A stretch of 64,000 nt of DNA from Bacteroidales bacterium (GCA_024400305.1 JAKSMX010000011.1:1-64000), one strand, 5' to 3'; shown: positions 24,357 through 34,426, counted from the first letter of the stretch. Made by a program: numbers and translations. Notes: generated by a model from the letters alone, not told the origin.

Positions 24357-25598
24357 TTACCAACTGACTTCCTGACGTTTCAGCGGCATTGTCATGCATC
24401 TCGCGCCGCCGCCGCCGCGCGACAACTCGTTGCCTTGGAATGCCACGACGCAACGCTGGTAGTCGTCAACGTTCTTCTTCCCGGAAGCGACATCGGCTGC
24501 ATCGAGGATAGTGAAGCCGTTCTGACCTAACGCATTGATGGTGTTGTAGTTGCGTGCGTAACCCAACACTTTGCCAGGTGCGAAGGCGAAGAAGTTGGCT
24601 CCGCTGTGCCACTGCTCGCGTGCTCCGGCGTATTCGTTGTCGCCGCCGCAGAAGACCGGCTCGAGGTTCATGCCCAGTTTGCGCAGTGCCTCTATGAGAT
24701 TCGTCTCTTCGGTAATCTTCGTGTAATCGTGATCTTTGACTTCGATATGAACGGTCTTGAATTTGTCATTCATAATCACTGGCTTGAATGCCATGCAACG
24801 GTCTTTGTCAAGCAAGGTGAATACCATGTCAAGATGTATGAATGAATCCGGAGTGAGCGGGAGCTGTTGCATGATAAGGTGACGGACACCGCCGAGGCAT
24901 CTGAGATGCTCGACCATCGCATCAATGCCTTCGCTGCTTGTTCTTGCGCCGCATCCGCTCAAGATGATGTCGTGACGTGCTATTTCAACATCGCCGCCTT
25001 CAACGGAACCAAGCCCGTTCATGCTGTAATGCTCGATTGGATGGACTGCCTTCGTATCAATAATGGTTGAATTGTTGAAGATGGCATCGAGAATCAAAGT
25101 CTCGCGGTCGCGTACTGTCGTCGCCATCTTGCTGATCATCACGTTGTTGTACATCGTGAACGATGCATCCCTCATGAAAAACAGATTCGGAATAGGAGGG
25201 AAGAGGAAACGCTCTGAGAAATTGCTGTTGTCGTACCCTTCAATGAGTACGCGAGCCAGCTCCTCGGCACTGAACTCGTTGAACAGCTCTATGAAATACT
25301 GAAGGTTCTCCCTCTCGCAAATCTTTTGGATAAGGTCTTTCCTGATTTCAGGTTTGTTGAGTATGTCAATGAGTAAGTCTTTGAAATACAAAACATTCGT
25401 CACCTTCTTCAAGGTCCCTTCAAAGTTTTTGTAGTTTTCCTGAGCTTCCTGATAATTTAATATGTCGCTGAAAAGGAATTTGTGGGCGTTTTCTGGTGTC
25501 ATATTTTCTATTTCACGACCTGGAGCGTGCAATATGACATGTTCAAGTTTTCCAATCTCTGATTCAACACAAGGTTTAATACATCGGAAATAATCCAT
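24357..25598 (-). CDS. arcA: Arginine deiminase
   Basis: 413 residues, usual family length. Signature regions are present: LEHVILHAPGRE near 18-29, NLFFMRDASFTMY near 138-150, His255 in SFIHLDMVFTLLD, and the nucleophile Cys401 in GGGGARCMTMPL. It hydrolyses arginine to citrulline and ammonia, the first step of the arginine deiminase pathway, giving energy (with downstream carbamate kinase) and acid resistance. No arcB or arcC lies next to it; the neighbour is a ProX-like deacylase. A minus-strand TAATTTTG at about 25654-25661 could be its -7 element. It is convergent with res. Confidence 0.94.
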   Translation of the reverse strand: MDYFRCIKPCVESEIGKLEHVILHAPGREIENMTPENAHKFLFSDILNYQEAQENYKNFEGTLKKVTNVLYFKDLLIDILNKPEIRKDLIQKICERENLQYFIELFNEFSAEELARVLIEGYDNSNFSERFLFPPIPNLFFMRDASFTMYNNVMISKMATTVRDRETLILDAIFNNSTIIDTKAVHPIEHYSMNGLGSVEGGDVEIARHDIILSGCGARTSSEGIDAMVEHLRCLGGVRHLIMQQLPLTPDSFIHLDMVFTLLDKDRCMAFKPVIMNDKFKTVHIEVKDHDYTKITEETNLIEALRKLGMNLEPVFCGGDNEYAGAREQWHSGANFFAFAPGKVLGYARNYNTINALGQNGFTILDAADVASGKKNVDDYQRCVVAFQGNELSRGGGGARCMTMPLKRQEVSW

Positions 25599-25718
25599 AA
25601 AGTTATTTTTCGTTCAACAATAAGGGCTTTTACACCCCGTAATTTTCAATCAGCAAAATTACAAAAAATATCCATTCAAAAAGACATTTTCAATAATTTT
25701 TATTTAAACGTTTGATTT

Positions 25719-26234
25719 TTAATAAAGATCAATGAACTCATATCCATTTCCCATAGCATCGAGGAATTTTATGAAATCACCTTTCTTTATGACACATGTC
25801 GCGGTGTTGTCATTCGGGTGGAAACTCAGGCGTTCGGCATTGAGCAGGTTCTTGTCAATGTACAGATACACATGATGTTCCACGTCGTTGATGATTCCGA
25901 AAGGTGAGACGCTGCCCGGCTTCAGACCGAGGTATTTGTCCATCCTCGCCTCCGATGCGAAACTCAGTTTTCCCTGATGAAGCCGGTGCTCCAAGTCGTG
26001 AATCGCCATCTGCTGCATGCATTCAAAAATCACGAGATAATGGCGGTCGCCTTTGTGATTTCGAAAAAAAAGGTTCTTGCAATGTGTCGAATCGAATTCC
26101 TTCCAGTAATTTATCGCTTCTTCTATGGTCGGAATAGGCGGATGAAAATGAATGTCAAAAGGAATGTTTAACTCATTAAGTTTGTCAACGACTTTTCGCT
26201 GACGTTCTGATAATTCGTGGTTTACAGTTGTCAT
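25719..26234 (-). CDS. ProX/YbaK-family trans-editing aminoacyl-tRNA deacylase
   Basis: 171 residues. The whole length matches the YbaK/ProX fold: HFHPPIPTIEEA, HCKNLFFRNHKGDRHYLVIFE, LGLKPGSVSPFGIINDVEHHVYLYIDKNLL. ProX-type proteins hydrolyse Ala-tRNA(Pro) made in error by prolyl-tRNA synthetase. It stands alone between arcA and the SPFH/NfeD pair on the same strand. A bent-stem terminator of the upstream SPFH gene lies just before its start. Confidence 0.88.
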   Translation of the reverse strand: MTTVNHELSERQRKVVDKLNELNIPFDIHFHPPIPTIEEAINYWKEFDSTHCKNLFFRNHKGDRHYLVIFECMQQMAIHDLEHRLHQGKLSFASEARMDKYLGLKPGSVSPFGIINDVEHHVYLYIDKNLLNAERLSFHPNDNTATCVIKKGDFIKFLDAMGNGYEFIDLY

Positions 26235-26251
26235 AGTGAATGTTAAAAGGC

Positions 26252-26285
26252 AGACGACCCACCCAAATCAATGGATGAGTCGTCT
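26252..26285 (-). terminator. Terminator after the NfeD-SPFH operon
   Basis: Inverted repeat AGACGAC / GTCGTCT extended by near-complementary CACCC/GGATG, giving a long stem. On the minus strand it is followed by CCTTTTAAC. It begins 17 bases after the SPFH stop. Confidence 0.65.
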
Positions 26286-26301
26286 TGGTGTGAAAAAGGA
26301 A

Positions 26302-27270
26302 TTATTTGAAAATTTCTTTGATTCCGCCTATCGAACCGAGAAGGTTGGTGGCTTCGTATGGCAGGTAAACAGTCTTGTTGTCCTTGCCGCTTGTCATCTC
26401 CTTCAATGTCTCGATGTATTTTGTGGCGAGGAGGTACGATGCCGGGTCGGTCTTTGTGGCTTTGATGGCTTCCGCCACGAGGCTGATCGCCTGTGCTTCG
26501 GCTTCGGCCTGCATGATTTTCGCCTTTGCAACACCTTCCGCCCTCAGCAATGTTGACTGTTTTTCGGCTTCGGCTTTGTTGATCGCCGATGTCTTTTCAC
26601 CTTCTGAATTAAGGATCGCTGATGCTTTCTCACCTTCGGCTTTCAGGATCTCGGCACGGCGGTTACGTTCCGCCTGCATCTGTTTCTCCATTGCCTGACG
26701 GACTGTTTCCGGAGGTGTAATATCCTGAAGCTCAACACGATTGACTTTTACCCCCCATTTGTTTGTCGCATCGTCAAGAACAGCGCGTAGCTTTGCGTTG
26801 ATGGTGTCGCGTGATGTCAAAGTCTCATCAAGTTCAAGCTCTCCGATGACGTTACGCAAAGTCGTCTGAGTCAGTTTCTCAATTGCATTCGGCAGATTAT
26901 CAATCTCATAAACCGATTTGATCGGGTCGATGATCTGGAAATAAAGCAGGGCGTTGATTTCTGTCGTCACGTTATCTTTGGTGATTACGTTCTGTTTAGG
27001 GAAGTCATAAACCTGTTCGCGGAGGTCGATTTTCGCTGTCTCGCTCATTCTGACGACCTGACGGCCTTGATAACCAGTCTCAACTCTTCTTGTAGTGATG
27101 ATTTTCGGGCGGTCGATGATCGGCCAGATGATGTTCAAGCCTGCCGGAAGTACCTTGTGGAATTTGCCGAGGCGTTCTATGACTCTTGTTTCAGATTGCG
27201 GGACAACTTTCAGTCCGGCGAGCGCGAAAATGACAACTATCGCGGCGATTACTGCTACTACTGCTAACAT
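26302..27270 (-). CDS. SPFH/band 7 membrane protein (QmcA/paraslipin-like)
   Basis: 322 residues. A single N-terminal membrane anchor (MLAVVAVIAAIVVIFALAGL) is followed by the SPFH domain (VVPQSETRVIERLGKFHKVLPAGLN) and a long Glu/Ala-rich coiled-coil stretch (about 190-270, with repeats such as AEGEKASAILNSEGEKTSA). Such proteins oligomerise on the membrane and may organise microdomains or quality control. Its start overlaps the NfeD gene end by 7 bases; SPFH and NfeD proteins are a known functional pair. Confidence 0.92.
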   Translation of the reverse strand: MLAVVAVIAAIVVIFALAGLKVVPQSETRVIERLGKFHKVLPAGLNIIWPIIDRPKIITTRRVETGYQGRQVVRMSETAKIDLREQVYDFPKQNVITKDNVTTEINALLYFQIIDPIKSVYEIDNLPNAIEKLTQTTLRNVIGELELDETLTSRDTINAKLRAVLDDATNKWGVKVNRVELQDITPPETVRQAMEKQMQAERNRRAEILKAEGEKASAILNSEGEKTSAINKAEAEKQSTLLRAEGVAKAKIMQAEAEAQAISLVAEAIKATKTDPASYLLATKYIETLKEMTSGKDNKTVYLPYEATNLLGSIGGIKEIFK

Positions 27271-27728
27271 AATTTATTTTTTAATTTGTTATCTGTTTTT
27301 TTTACTGTCAAGATGATGCTTTCGTAAGTGACAACTTTTAGTTTCTCGCCGATTTCGGCTGAACTTTCGTCCTCCATCTTGGCTTTCCAGTCGTCGCCGT
27401 CAATCTTGACGCGTCCGAAACCGTCTTCTTCAATTCGTTCAGTTACAACGGCGGTTCTGCCTATGATGCTGTCCATGTTCGTTTTGACATTATTGCCATT
27501 TGTTTTTTTGTCAAGACATTTCAGGACAAAAGGACGAATCAAGACAAAAGCCAGAAACGTTCCGACGGCAAAACCCAAAAACTGCCACGTCATTGAAAGG
27601 TCTAATGCTGCGAGAACTGAACCGAATATGCAACCGACTGAAAAACAAGCGACTGCAAAACCACTTGTGAATATTTCAATAATTACGAAAACCAATGCTA
27701 CTAATAGCCAAATTTGCCATATTGTCAT
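27264..27728 (-). CDS. NfeD-family membrane protein
   Basis: 154 residues from the ATG at 27728 (MTIWQIWLLVALVFVIIEIF). An upstream in-frame start at 27755 overlaps a -7-like TAAATTTG (27753-27760, minus strand), so the internal ATG is preferred. Two to three hydrophobic segments fill the first ~80 residues (GFAVACFSVGCIFGSVLAALDL), and the C-terminus is an OB-fold-like domain (IGRTAVVTERIEEDGFGRVKIDGDDWKAK). It is translationally coupled to the SPFH gene. Confidence 0.88.
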   Translation of the reverse strand: MTIWQIWLLVALVFVIIEIFTSGFAVACFSVGCIFGSVLAALDLSMTWQFLGFAVGTFLAFVLIRPFVLKCLDKKTNGNNVKTNMDSIIGRTAVVTERIEEDGFGRVKIDGDDWKAKMEDESSAEIGEKLKVVTYESIILTVKKTDNKLKNKLC

Positions 27729-27792
27729 AATTTTTACATATTTAAATTTCGGCAAATTTAATGAAAAATTTTTATTTGTTCATTTATTTTTT

Positions 27793-27821
27793 CAAAAAAA
27801 ATTGCATTGGTTTTCGCAATT
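27793..27821 (-). terminator. Intrinsic terminator of hcp
   Basis: On the minus strand, stem AATTGC-(10-base loop)-GCAATT followed by a run of T. It lies about 12 bases after the hcp stop codon. Confidence 0.65.
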
Positions 27822-27832
27822 AAACTCATTGC

Positions 27833-29482
27833 TCAGGAAATGAGATTTTTGACATCTTCATCTGCCGTCGTGATGCCTGAAAGATGAAATTTCTCAATCA
27901 GGACATCTCTGACATTCGGTGAAAGGAACGCAGGGAGAGTAGGGCCGAGGTGAATGTTTTTTATGCCTAAAGAAAGCAGAGCCAGCAACACGATCACGGC
28001 TTTTTGCTCGTACCAGGCGATGTTATATACAATCGGAAGGTCGTTGACATTATCGAGTTTTAGTTCCTGCTTCAACCATAAAGCACTCATTATCAATGAA
28101 TATGTATCATTGCACTGCCCGGCATCGATGACGCGTGGAATATTCCCGATCATTCCGAGGTTGAGTTTGTTGTAACGATATTTTGCGCATCCGGCGGTCA
28201 GGATTACGACATCATTGGGCAGTCCTTTCGCGAATTTCGTGTAATATTCGCGTTCTTTCATCCTGCCGTCGCAGCCGCCCATGACGACGAATTTCCTGAT
28301 TCTGCCATTTCGCATTGCGTTCAAGATATACCTCCCAAGCCTTATTACCTGATCGTGTGCGAAGCCTGTGATAACGGTTCCTTTTTCGATTTGTTCAGGC
28401 GGCTCGCTGACGAATGCCATACGGATAAGATCTGAAAAATCCTTGTGACCGTTCTCGTCAGCCGGAATGTGTTTGCAGCCGGGATAACCTGCTGAATTTG
28501 TGGTGAACATTCTTTTGATGTAGTTGGCATTCGGAAGCGGCGGCACTATGCAATTGGTAGTCATCAGGATAGGCCCGTTGAATTTCTCGAATTCCTCTCT
28601 TTGTTTCCACCACGCATTGCCGTAGTTTCCGACAAGATGTGTGTATTTCTTAAATTCCGGATAGGCATTTGCGGGAAGCATCTCGCCATGGGTGTAAATG
28701 TCGATTCCTGTGCCTCGTGTCTGTTCGAGCAACATTTCAAGGTCTTTCAAATCATGGCCGGAGACGAGGATTCCGGGTCTTTTTTGCACGCCGATGTTGA
28801 CATGGGAGATCACAGGCTTGCCGAATGAATTTGTATTTGCTTCGTCTAACAATGCCATGGCCTTGAATCCGTAGCTTCCGGTTTCCAAGACGAGCATGGT
28901 GAGCTGGGTCTCGTCAAGGTCTTTCAGTGTGATGTCCGAAATCGCCCTTTGAATGAATTTGAAACATTCCTGACTCTTGAAACCAAGATTGTAAGCGTGT
29001 TCGAGATAAGCCGCCATTCCTTTCAAACCATAGAGTATCAACTCTTTAAGTGAACGGATGTCTTCGCGTTCCTCTCTCAAGACCCCGATGTTTTTCGCTT
29101 TCTCGTAGTAGTCATCGGGTTTTCCTGAATACATGGTTTCGTCAGTTCCCGGAATCTTGATGCCGTTTTTTGTGGCTTCCTTAATCATGGAGTCACGGAG
29201 TTTGAAGCCATTTTCAACTTTTCGCTGAATGGTCTTCTCGTCGAAGTTCGCGTTTGTGATTGTGGTGAAAAGTGCGTCTAAAACAAATCTGTCAACTTTT
29301 TCAGGGATGCTGACATTTTTTTTGTGTAATAAGTTCGTGACGATGCAAAGTCCTCTCACTGAGAACAATAGCATGTCCATCATCGCAGAGGTTGTCGCCT
29401 CCTTGCCGCAAACGCCTCTGAGCGTGCAGCCTGTGCCTTTGGCTGTTTCCTGACATTGGAAACAAAACATTTTTTCGTTCAT
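27833..29482 (-). CDS. hcp: Hybrid-cluster protein (hydroxylamine/NO reductase type)
   Basis: 549 residues. The N-terminus has Cys7-x2-Cys10-x8-Cys19-x5-Cys25 (FCFQCQETAKGTGC...GVCGK), the arrangement of the class that binds a cubane 4Fe-4S cluster. Hybrid-cluster ligand regions follow (GHDLKDLEML, YTHGEMLPANAYP, TTNCIVPPLPN, VILTAGCAKYRYN, DAGQCNDTYS). Hcp proteins reduce NO or hydroxylamine and protect against nitrosative stress in anaerobes. No hcr-type reductase is adjacent; the upstream gene is a Na/Pi cotransporter with a short gap and no clear promoter between, so read-through is possible. Confidence 0.95.
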   Translation of the reverse strand: MNEKMFCFQCQETAKGTGCTLRGVCGKEATTSAMMDMLLFSVRGLCIVTNLLHKKNVSIPEKVDRFVLDALFTTITNANFDEKTIQRKVENGFKLRDSMIKEATKNGIKIPGTDETMYSGKPDDYYEKAKNIGVLREEREDIRSLKELILYGLKGMAAYLEHAYNLGFKSQECFKFIQRAISDITLKDLDETQLTMLVLETGSYGFKAMALLDEANTNSFGKPVISHVNIGVQKRPGILVSGHDLKDLEMLLEQTRGTGIDIYTHGEMLPANAYPEFKKYTHLVGNYGNAWWKQREEFEKFNGPILMTTNCIVPPLPNANYIKRMFTTNSAGYPGCKHIPADENGHKDFSDLIRMAFVSEPPEQIEKGTVITGFAHDQVIRLGRYILNAMRNGRIRKFVVMGGCDGRMKEREYYTKFAKGLPNDVVILTAGCAKYRYNKLNLGMIGNIPRVIDAGQCNDTYSLIMSALWLKQELKLDNVNDLPIVYNIAWYEQKAVIVLLALLSLGIKNIHLGPTLPAFLSPNVRDVLIEKFHLSGITTADEDVKNLIS

Positions 29483-29537
29483 ATTGTGTATTGTTGGTTG
29501 TTTTCAAGCAAAACACAACATGAACGAAAATGTTCTT

Positions 29538-31259
29538 TTAGTTGGTGAATTTTTTATGTGCGTGTGCTTCGACGACGTTGATTACGTAGTCGCCGAGTTT
29601 CTCGCATTCGCTGATGATGTCCATGTATTGAACACCGGCCTGGTAGTTGTAAAGATGCTCGTTGATATCGTTGATATTGGCATCTTTAAGTTGTGCGCGG
29701 TAGTTATCGATTTCGTTTTCAATGTTCAGCGACTCGTTGGTATCGACTTTGTTAAGGTCGTCGTCAAGGACTTTCTGCATGTGAACCAATGCTTTGTCGC
29801 AAAGTTCAAACATGTGTCTGATGTGCACTTTCTGCTGGTCTGTAAAATGCTCTTTTGCGATATGTTTCCGTTTGATGGTGCGCGCGAGGTTGAAACAGCT
29901 GTCACCGATGCTTTCAAGTTCACCGACTTCTCGGAGCATATATCTGATTTCTGTCTTGCTCTCGGCACTCAAACGTCCTTCAGTCACTTTGTTCAGATAA
30001 TTGGCTATTTCAATTTCCATGTTGTCGGAAATGCCTTCGTATTTTTCTATTCTTGTGTAAAGTTTGCTGAAATCCTCTTCATTTTTTGCCTCAAAGAGGA
30101 GTGTGGGAACAAAACTGAACATTTTCTGTGTACGTATTCCAAACAGACTGATTTCTTTCTGGGCCTCAAGAATTGAAAGTTCGGCTGTTGACATGATGCC
30201 GCCGGAGATGAATTTGAGACGCGAATCCTCGTCTTCTTCCTTCTGCTTGATGAATTTGCAGACGAGTTTTTCAATTGGTTTGATGAACCATATAAGAATC
30301 AGTACGTTGCAGACGTTGAATGCCGTGTGGAACGCCGACAATGCGTATGTGACAGTGACTTGTCGTTCGGCGATTTCGGCATCTGACTGCGGGACATAAT
30401 TAGGGTTCGGGTCAAATCCGACAAATCCGCAAACCATGTTGACAAACGGTTTGAAGACAATCAGAACCCAGATGACACCGAACACGTTGAAAACCATGTG
30501 CGCCAAAGCCGCTCTTCTTGCGTTTGTCGAAGCGCTCAACGCGGCGATGTTTGAAGTGACCGTCGTTCCGATATTTTCACCCATGACAAGCGCAATGCCT
30601 TGATAAATAGGGAGAACGCCGCTTGAACACAAGATGAGTGTAATGGCCATGATTGCTGCTGACGACTGCACGCACATCGTAAGGATGCTTCCTACAAGCA
30701 GGTAGAGCAGGGTGGAACCAAATCCCCATTGACCTGTCTTCTCGAAGAAATTGATGACCGCCTCATTGCCGGGAATGTTCATCGCTATGGCGTTCTCGCG
30801 CAAGGTGCAAAGCCCCAAGAACATAAATGAAAAGCCGAAAATGAATTCACCTAACGACTTGCCGGTAGGCTTTTTCTGGAAAATCAAAACTATCGCCAAG
30901 GCGAACAATGGGAAAACTACGTTGCTCATGTCCATCTGGAAACCAAACACTGACATGATCCACGCTGTCACTGTCGTTCCGATATTTGCACCCATGATTA
31001 CTGAAATCGCCTGAGCCAAAGTGAGAAGCCCTGCATTTACGAAACTGACGGTCATGACTGTCGTCGCCGTTGACGACTGAACCGATGCCGTCACGAAAAC
31101 GCCGGTCAGAAGTCCGGTGACGCGGTTCTTTGTCATTGTACCCATGATGTTGCGGAGATGGCTTCCGCTGAGTTTCTGCAGGCCTTCGCTCATGGCCTTC
31201 ATTCCGTACATGAGCAATGCAAGGCAACCTAAAAGCTTTAAAAAAAGGTATATTGTCAT
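29538..31259 (-). CDS. Na+/phosphate cotransporter (NptA/PNaS family)
   Basis: 573 residues. The membrane half (1-340) has the two inverted QSS repeats of the family: SVQSSTATTVMTVSFVNAGLL and CVQSSAAIMAITLIL, each followed by an MGANIGTT or MGENIGTT motif. The C-terminal 220 residues are helical and PhoU-like (LLFEAKNEEDFSKLYTRIEKYEGIS, LESIGDSCFNLARTIKRKHI). It likely imports phosphate with sodium, with the PhoU-like part in regulation. A strong promoter lies at 31352-31382. Confidence 0.92.
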   Translation of the reverse strand: MTIYLFLKLLGCLALLMYGMKAMSEGLQKLSGSHLRNIMGTMTKNRVTGLLTGVFVTASVQSSTATTVMTVSFVNAGLLTLAQAISVIMGANIGTTVTAWIMSVFGFQMDMSNVVFPLFALAIVLIFQKKPTGKSLGEFIFGFSFMFLGLCTLRENAIAMNIPGNEAVINFFEKTGQWGFGSTLLYLLVGSILTMCVQSSAAIMAITLILCSSGVLPIYQGIALVMGENIGTTVTSNIAALSASTNARRAALAHMVFNVFGVIWVLIVFKPFVNMVCGFVGFDPNPNYVPQSDAEIAERQVTVTYALSAFHTAFNVCNVLILIWFIKPIEKLVCKFIKQKEEDEDSRLKFISGGIMSTAELSILEAQKEISLFGIRTQKMFSFVPTLLFEAKNEEDFSKLYTRIEKYEGISDNMEIEIANYLNKVTEGRLSAESKTEIRYMLREVGELESIGDSCFNLARTIKRKHIAKEHFTDQQKVHIRHMFELCDKALVHMQKVLDDDLNKVDTNESLNIENEIDNYRAQLKDANINDINEHLYNYQAGVQYMDIISECEKLGDYVINVVEAHAHKKFTN

Positions 31260-31351
31260 ATCTGAAAAATGATAGTTGTCTTGTTACAATTCTGATTTTT
31301 AGTGAGTTACTGCCTTTTTAAACAAAATTCCAACTGTAAAATTTCAAGTTG

Positions 31352-31382
31352 CAAAATTAAATAAATTATTAAAAATCCCAAA
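31352..31382 (-). promoter_or_regulatory. Promoter of the Na/Pi cotransporter gene
   Basis: On the minus strand: TTTG (31379-31382), 19 bases, TAATTTTG (31352-31359). This is an exact Bacteroidota sigma-type promoter with correct spacing. It predicts a leader of about 85 bases before the ATG at 31259. Confidence 0.7.
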
Positions 31383-31393
31383 CTTTTTTCTGC

Positions 31394-31762
31394 TCATTTG
31401 GTTTTTCTGTTGCGCCAATGACTTAATTCGGGATTGTTGTCGTGCGACCTCGGACTTTCCGGCGTTTTAACCAACGTTTCAAAGTCGTCGAGATGCTTGG
31501 ATACAATTTCAATTGCTTCAAGTGTCAGTTTCCTGTTAATTTTCACCAAATCATATATGCTGTCTGCAATCCAGAATTTAACCAATTCGTTTTCATCTAA
31601 TTGCAATATTTTCGCAATCTTTATGACATCATCTTTGCTGAATTTCACATGACCGTTCTCCATCTTGCAATATCGGCTGTTGGTGACACCGACCATTTTC
31701 GACATGTCCTGCTGTTTGATGCCGGAATACAAGCGGGTTTCCCTTATTTTTTGTCTTAACAT
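31394..31762 (-). CDS. XRE-family helix-turn-helix regulator
   Basis: 122 residues from the ATG at 31762 (MLRQKIRETRLYSGIKQQDMSKMVGVTNSRYCKMENG); a frame start 42 bases earlier is possible. The N-terminal ~65 residues are a Cro/CI-type HTH. The C-terminal part (VKFWIADSIYDLVKINRKLTLEAIEIVSKHLDDF) is helical, and the tail is basic (HWRNRKTK). Targets are unknown. It sits between rho and the Na/Pi cotransporter on the same strand. Confidence 0.8.
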   Translation of the reverse strand: MLRQKIRETRLYSGIKQQDMSKMVGVTNSRYCKMENGHVKFSKDDVIKIAKILQLDENELVKFWIADSIYDLVKINRKLTLEAIEIVSKHLDDFETLVKTPESPRSHDNNPELSHWRNRKTK

Positions 31763-31875
31763 GTTGCTTTTGTTAATGTTGATATTCAATTCCGATGCCA
31801 ACAATGTTTGTCACATATATTACCTTTGTAAAATTGCCCGCTTTAGTTTTGGTTGTTTCAATTTTATTTTGAAAA

Positions 31876-33750
31876 TCACTTGTCAATTGTTGCCAGAAAC
31901 TCTTCGTTTGAGATTGTCTTTGAAATTTTGTCTTTCAGAAATTCCATTGCTTCGACAGGTGTCATGTCGGCGAAGTGATTGCGCAATGCCCAGACGCGTG
32001 CCAAGGTGCGTTCATCAACGAGCAGGTCGTCGCGACGTGTGCCTGATGCCACGATGTCGATTGCCGGATAGATTCGTTTGTTCGACAGACGGCGGTCGAG
32101 CTGCAGCTCCATGTTGCCGGTTCCCTTGAATTCCTCGAAGATGACCTCGTCCATTTTAGAACCGGTGTCGATGAGGGCGGTGGCCAAAATGGTAAGTGAC
32201 CCTCCGTTCTCGATGTTACGTGCAGCTCCGAAGAAACGTTTCGGCTTCTGCAATGCGTTGGCCTCGACACCACCCGAAAGGACTTTCCCGGATGCAGGTG
32301 AAACGGTGTTGTATGCACGCGCCAATCTTGTGATTGAGTCGAGCAGGATCACAACGTCGTGTCCGCATTCGGTCAGACGTTTCGCTTTTTCGAGCACGAT
32401 GTTCGCAATCTTCACGTGCTTTTCGGCCGGCTCGTCGAATGTGCTTGAAACGACTTCCGCCTTAACGCTGCGTGCCATGTCGGTGACCTCTTCCGGACGT
32501 TCGTCTATCAATAATATAATAAGGTAAACTTCCGGGTGGTTTGCTGCGATTGCATTGGCGACCTCCTTGAGCAAAACAGTCTTACCAGTCTTCGGCTGTG
32601 CAACGATAAGTCCGCGCTGACCCTTGCCGATAGGTGCGAATAAATCCATGATTCTCGTTGATACAGTGCCGCCTTTGTGACCCGTGAGCTTGAATTTTTC
32701 GTCAGGGAACAAAGGTGTCAGGAAATCGAATGGGATACGGTCTCTCACTTCCTCCGGGGAACGTCCGTTGATTCGGTCAACTTTCACCAATGGGAAATAT
32801 TTCTCGCCGTTCTTTGGCGGACGAATGACACCGAGCACTGTGTCTCCGGTCTTCAGTCCGAAGAGTTTTATCTGTGATTGTGAGACATATATGTCGTCAG
32901 GGGAGTTGAGATAGTTGTAGTCGGCGGAACGCAGGAACCCGTATCCATCGGTCATTATCTCGAGGACGCCTTCCGCTTGTACAACGCCGTCAAATTCAGA
33001 GATCAATTCGTCACGTTTCTGAAATACAGGCTGGCTTCCTTCTTCCTGAATCTGATTCGGTTGCTGCTCGTTTTGATTCTTCTGGGCTGTATGCTGGCTC
33101 GCATTATCATCAAACGTCCTTTTGGGGTATTTCTGTTCAATGGCTGGCTGATCTTCAATGATTGCGGTGTCGATCTCTTCGGTAAAGATGTTCTCGATGA
33201 CATCTTCTTCAATATCATCGTTTTCCTCGTTAAGTTTCTCGCTTGTTGTGTCAACGACAGTTTGAACTTTAGGCTTTGGATATGAAACATGCTGACGTGG
33301 TTTTTCGTCACTGTTATTTTCAAATGTCGTCTTGATGGCATCAACGCGTTTGCCTATTCTCGGGCGTTTGCCTCGTTTTGAGCTGTCAGCCGTGACTGAT
33401 GTCACACTTGCGGGTTCTTTCCTGACAATCTCTTCAACAGCCTCTTTGCTGTCATTATCATTTTGATTATCAGTGTTTTCAATGTCAGATGTTGCAATTT
33501 TTTTCTTGCGTCCCGGTCTGCCTTTGGTTTTTTCTGTTTGTTCTGTCACGACAGATAATTCTGTACTGACACCATTATCGTTTGTTTCGCTATTCATTTT
33601 TGTGATAATATCAGGGTGTGATTGTTGCCTTTCTGCTATCTCATAAACTAATTCCTCTTTTGGGAGATTATAATTTTCAATGCCAAGATTGATGGCAATG
33701 TCTTTTAATTCGACTAAAGATTTTTCATTTAGTTCAAAAATATCGTACAT
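31876..33750 (-). CDS. rho: Transcription termination factor Rho
   Basis: 624 residues. Residues 1-45 form the Rho N-terminal helical domain ([18 protein letters not shown]). Residues ~45-250 are a low-complexity Asn/Glu/Lys-rich insertion, typical of Bacteroidota Rho. The RNA-binding cold-shock-like domain follows ([31 protein letters not shown] is split here only for description; residues 261-290), then the ATPase with Walker A at 384-391 (AQPKTGKT) and the Q/R-loop regions ([27 protein letters not shown]). The ring helicase ends untranslated transcripts. A -7 element lies at 33875-33882, leaving a leader near 120 bases. Confidence 0.97.
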   Translation of the reverse strand: MYDIFELNEKSLVELKDIAINLGIENYNLPKEELVYEIAERQQSHPDIITKMNSETNDNGVSTELSVVTEQTEKTKGRPGRKKKIATSDIENTDNQNDNDSKEAVEEIVRKEPASVTSVTADSSKRGKRPRIGKRVDAIKTTFENNSDEKPRQHVSYPKPKVQTVVDTTSEKLNEENDDIEEDVIENIFTEEIDTAIIEDQPAIEQKYPKRTFDDNASQHTAQKNQNEQQPNQIQEEGSQPVFQKRDELISEFDGVVQAEGVLEIMTDGYGFLRSADYNYLNSPDDIYVSQSQIKLFGLKTGDTVLGVIRPPKNGEKYFPLVKVDRINGRSPEEVRDRIPFDFLTPLFPDEKFKLTGHKGGTVSTRIMDLFAPIGKGQRGLIVAQPKTGKTVLLKEVANAIAANHPEVYLIILLIDERPEEVTDMARSVKAEVVSSTFDEPAEKHVKIANIVLEKAKRLTECGHDVVILLDSITRLARAYNTVSPASGKVLSGGVEANALQKPKRFFGAARNIENGGSLTILATALIDTGSKMDEVIFEEFKGTGNMELQLDRRLSNKRIYPAIDIVASGTRRDDLLVDERTLARVWALRNHFADMTPVEAMEFLKDKISKTISNEEFLATIDK

Positions 33751-33874
33751 ATAATTTAATTTTCCTTTTTAGATTTGTTTGTGTTAGGAATAATCTTGAA
33801 ATTTTTTTGTGGAACAGAACTGCCGCCACACGCTCGAGAACAACCACATAACTGTCTTTGTTCGTTTGACGGTG

Positions 33875-33882
33875 CAAAAATA
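33875..33882 (-). promoter_or_regulatory. -7 element for rho
   Basis: Minus-strand TATTTTTG, exact TANNTTTG, about 125 bases before the rho ATG at 33750. The long leader would leave room for autoregulation, but no specific structure was identified. Confidence 0.45.
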
Positions 33883-33914
33883 CAAATTTTTTCAATCGTA
33901 AATAAAAAAAGTTT

Positions 33915-33922
33915 TATTTTTG
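33915..33922 (+). promoter_or_regulatory. -7 element for the DUF4293 gene
   Basis: Plus-strand TATTTTTG ending 37 bases before the ATG at 33959. It argues against the in-frame upstream start at 33920, which would lie inside the promoter. Confidence 0.5.
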
Positions 33923-33958
33923 CAAAAATTTTATCAAACAACTTTAAATTCAAAAAAA

Positions 33959-34426
33959 ATGATTCAGAGAATCCAGACAGTTTTCATGTTTTTGTCCGCA
34001 ATTTTGGGCGGTCTTCTTTTTGCATTCAATCTTGCATCTTTTGATTACGGTGATGTGATGATGAATTTGTCGGTTTTTGGCGTTGACAATCAAGTCGATG
34101 CAACATATTTTGGTGGTGCCTACACATGGCCGCTGCTTTCGTTGGCTGTTTTGATGACAATTCTTCCTGTTGTCACGTCTTTCCTTTATAAGAAACGCGA
34201 GGTTCAGGTGAAACTGTGCCAGCTTGAGATGCTTTTCAACGTAATTTTCGTGGTTTTGGTATTTTTATATTACGTGTCAAACGTTCAGGAAACCATTAAT
34301 GCAGAAATCATAATCTATAGAATTGGAATTTATTTCCCGCTTGCAAGTATGATTTTCAGCTTGTTGGCAATCAGGGGAATAAAGAAAGACATTGAACTTT
34401 TGAAATCAGTTGACAGAATCAGATAG
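33959..34426 (+). CDS. DUF4293-family membrane protein
   Basis: 155 residues from the ATG at 33959 (MIQRIQTVFMFLSAILGGLLFAFNL). Four membrane segments are visible, with the conserved MIQRIQT(V/I) opening and a short external loop after the first helix. Function is unknown; the family is restricted to Bacteroidota. It is divergent from rho and convergent with the metallophosphoesterase gene, with only 17 bases between the stops. Confidence 0.82.
   Translation: MIQRIQTVFMFLSAILGGLLFAFNLASFDYGDVMMNLSVFGVDNQVDATYFGGAYTWPLLSLAVLMTILPVVTSFLYKKREVQVKLCQLEMLFNVIFVVLVFLYYVSNVQETINAEIIIYRIGIYFPLASMIFSLLAIRGIKKDIELLKSVDRIR

Noticed and set aside
29484-30176. 230-codon open frame on the plus strand
   Set aside because: It is antisense to the Na/Pi cotransporter C-terminal domain and has no recognisable features.
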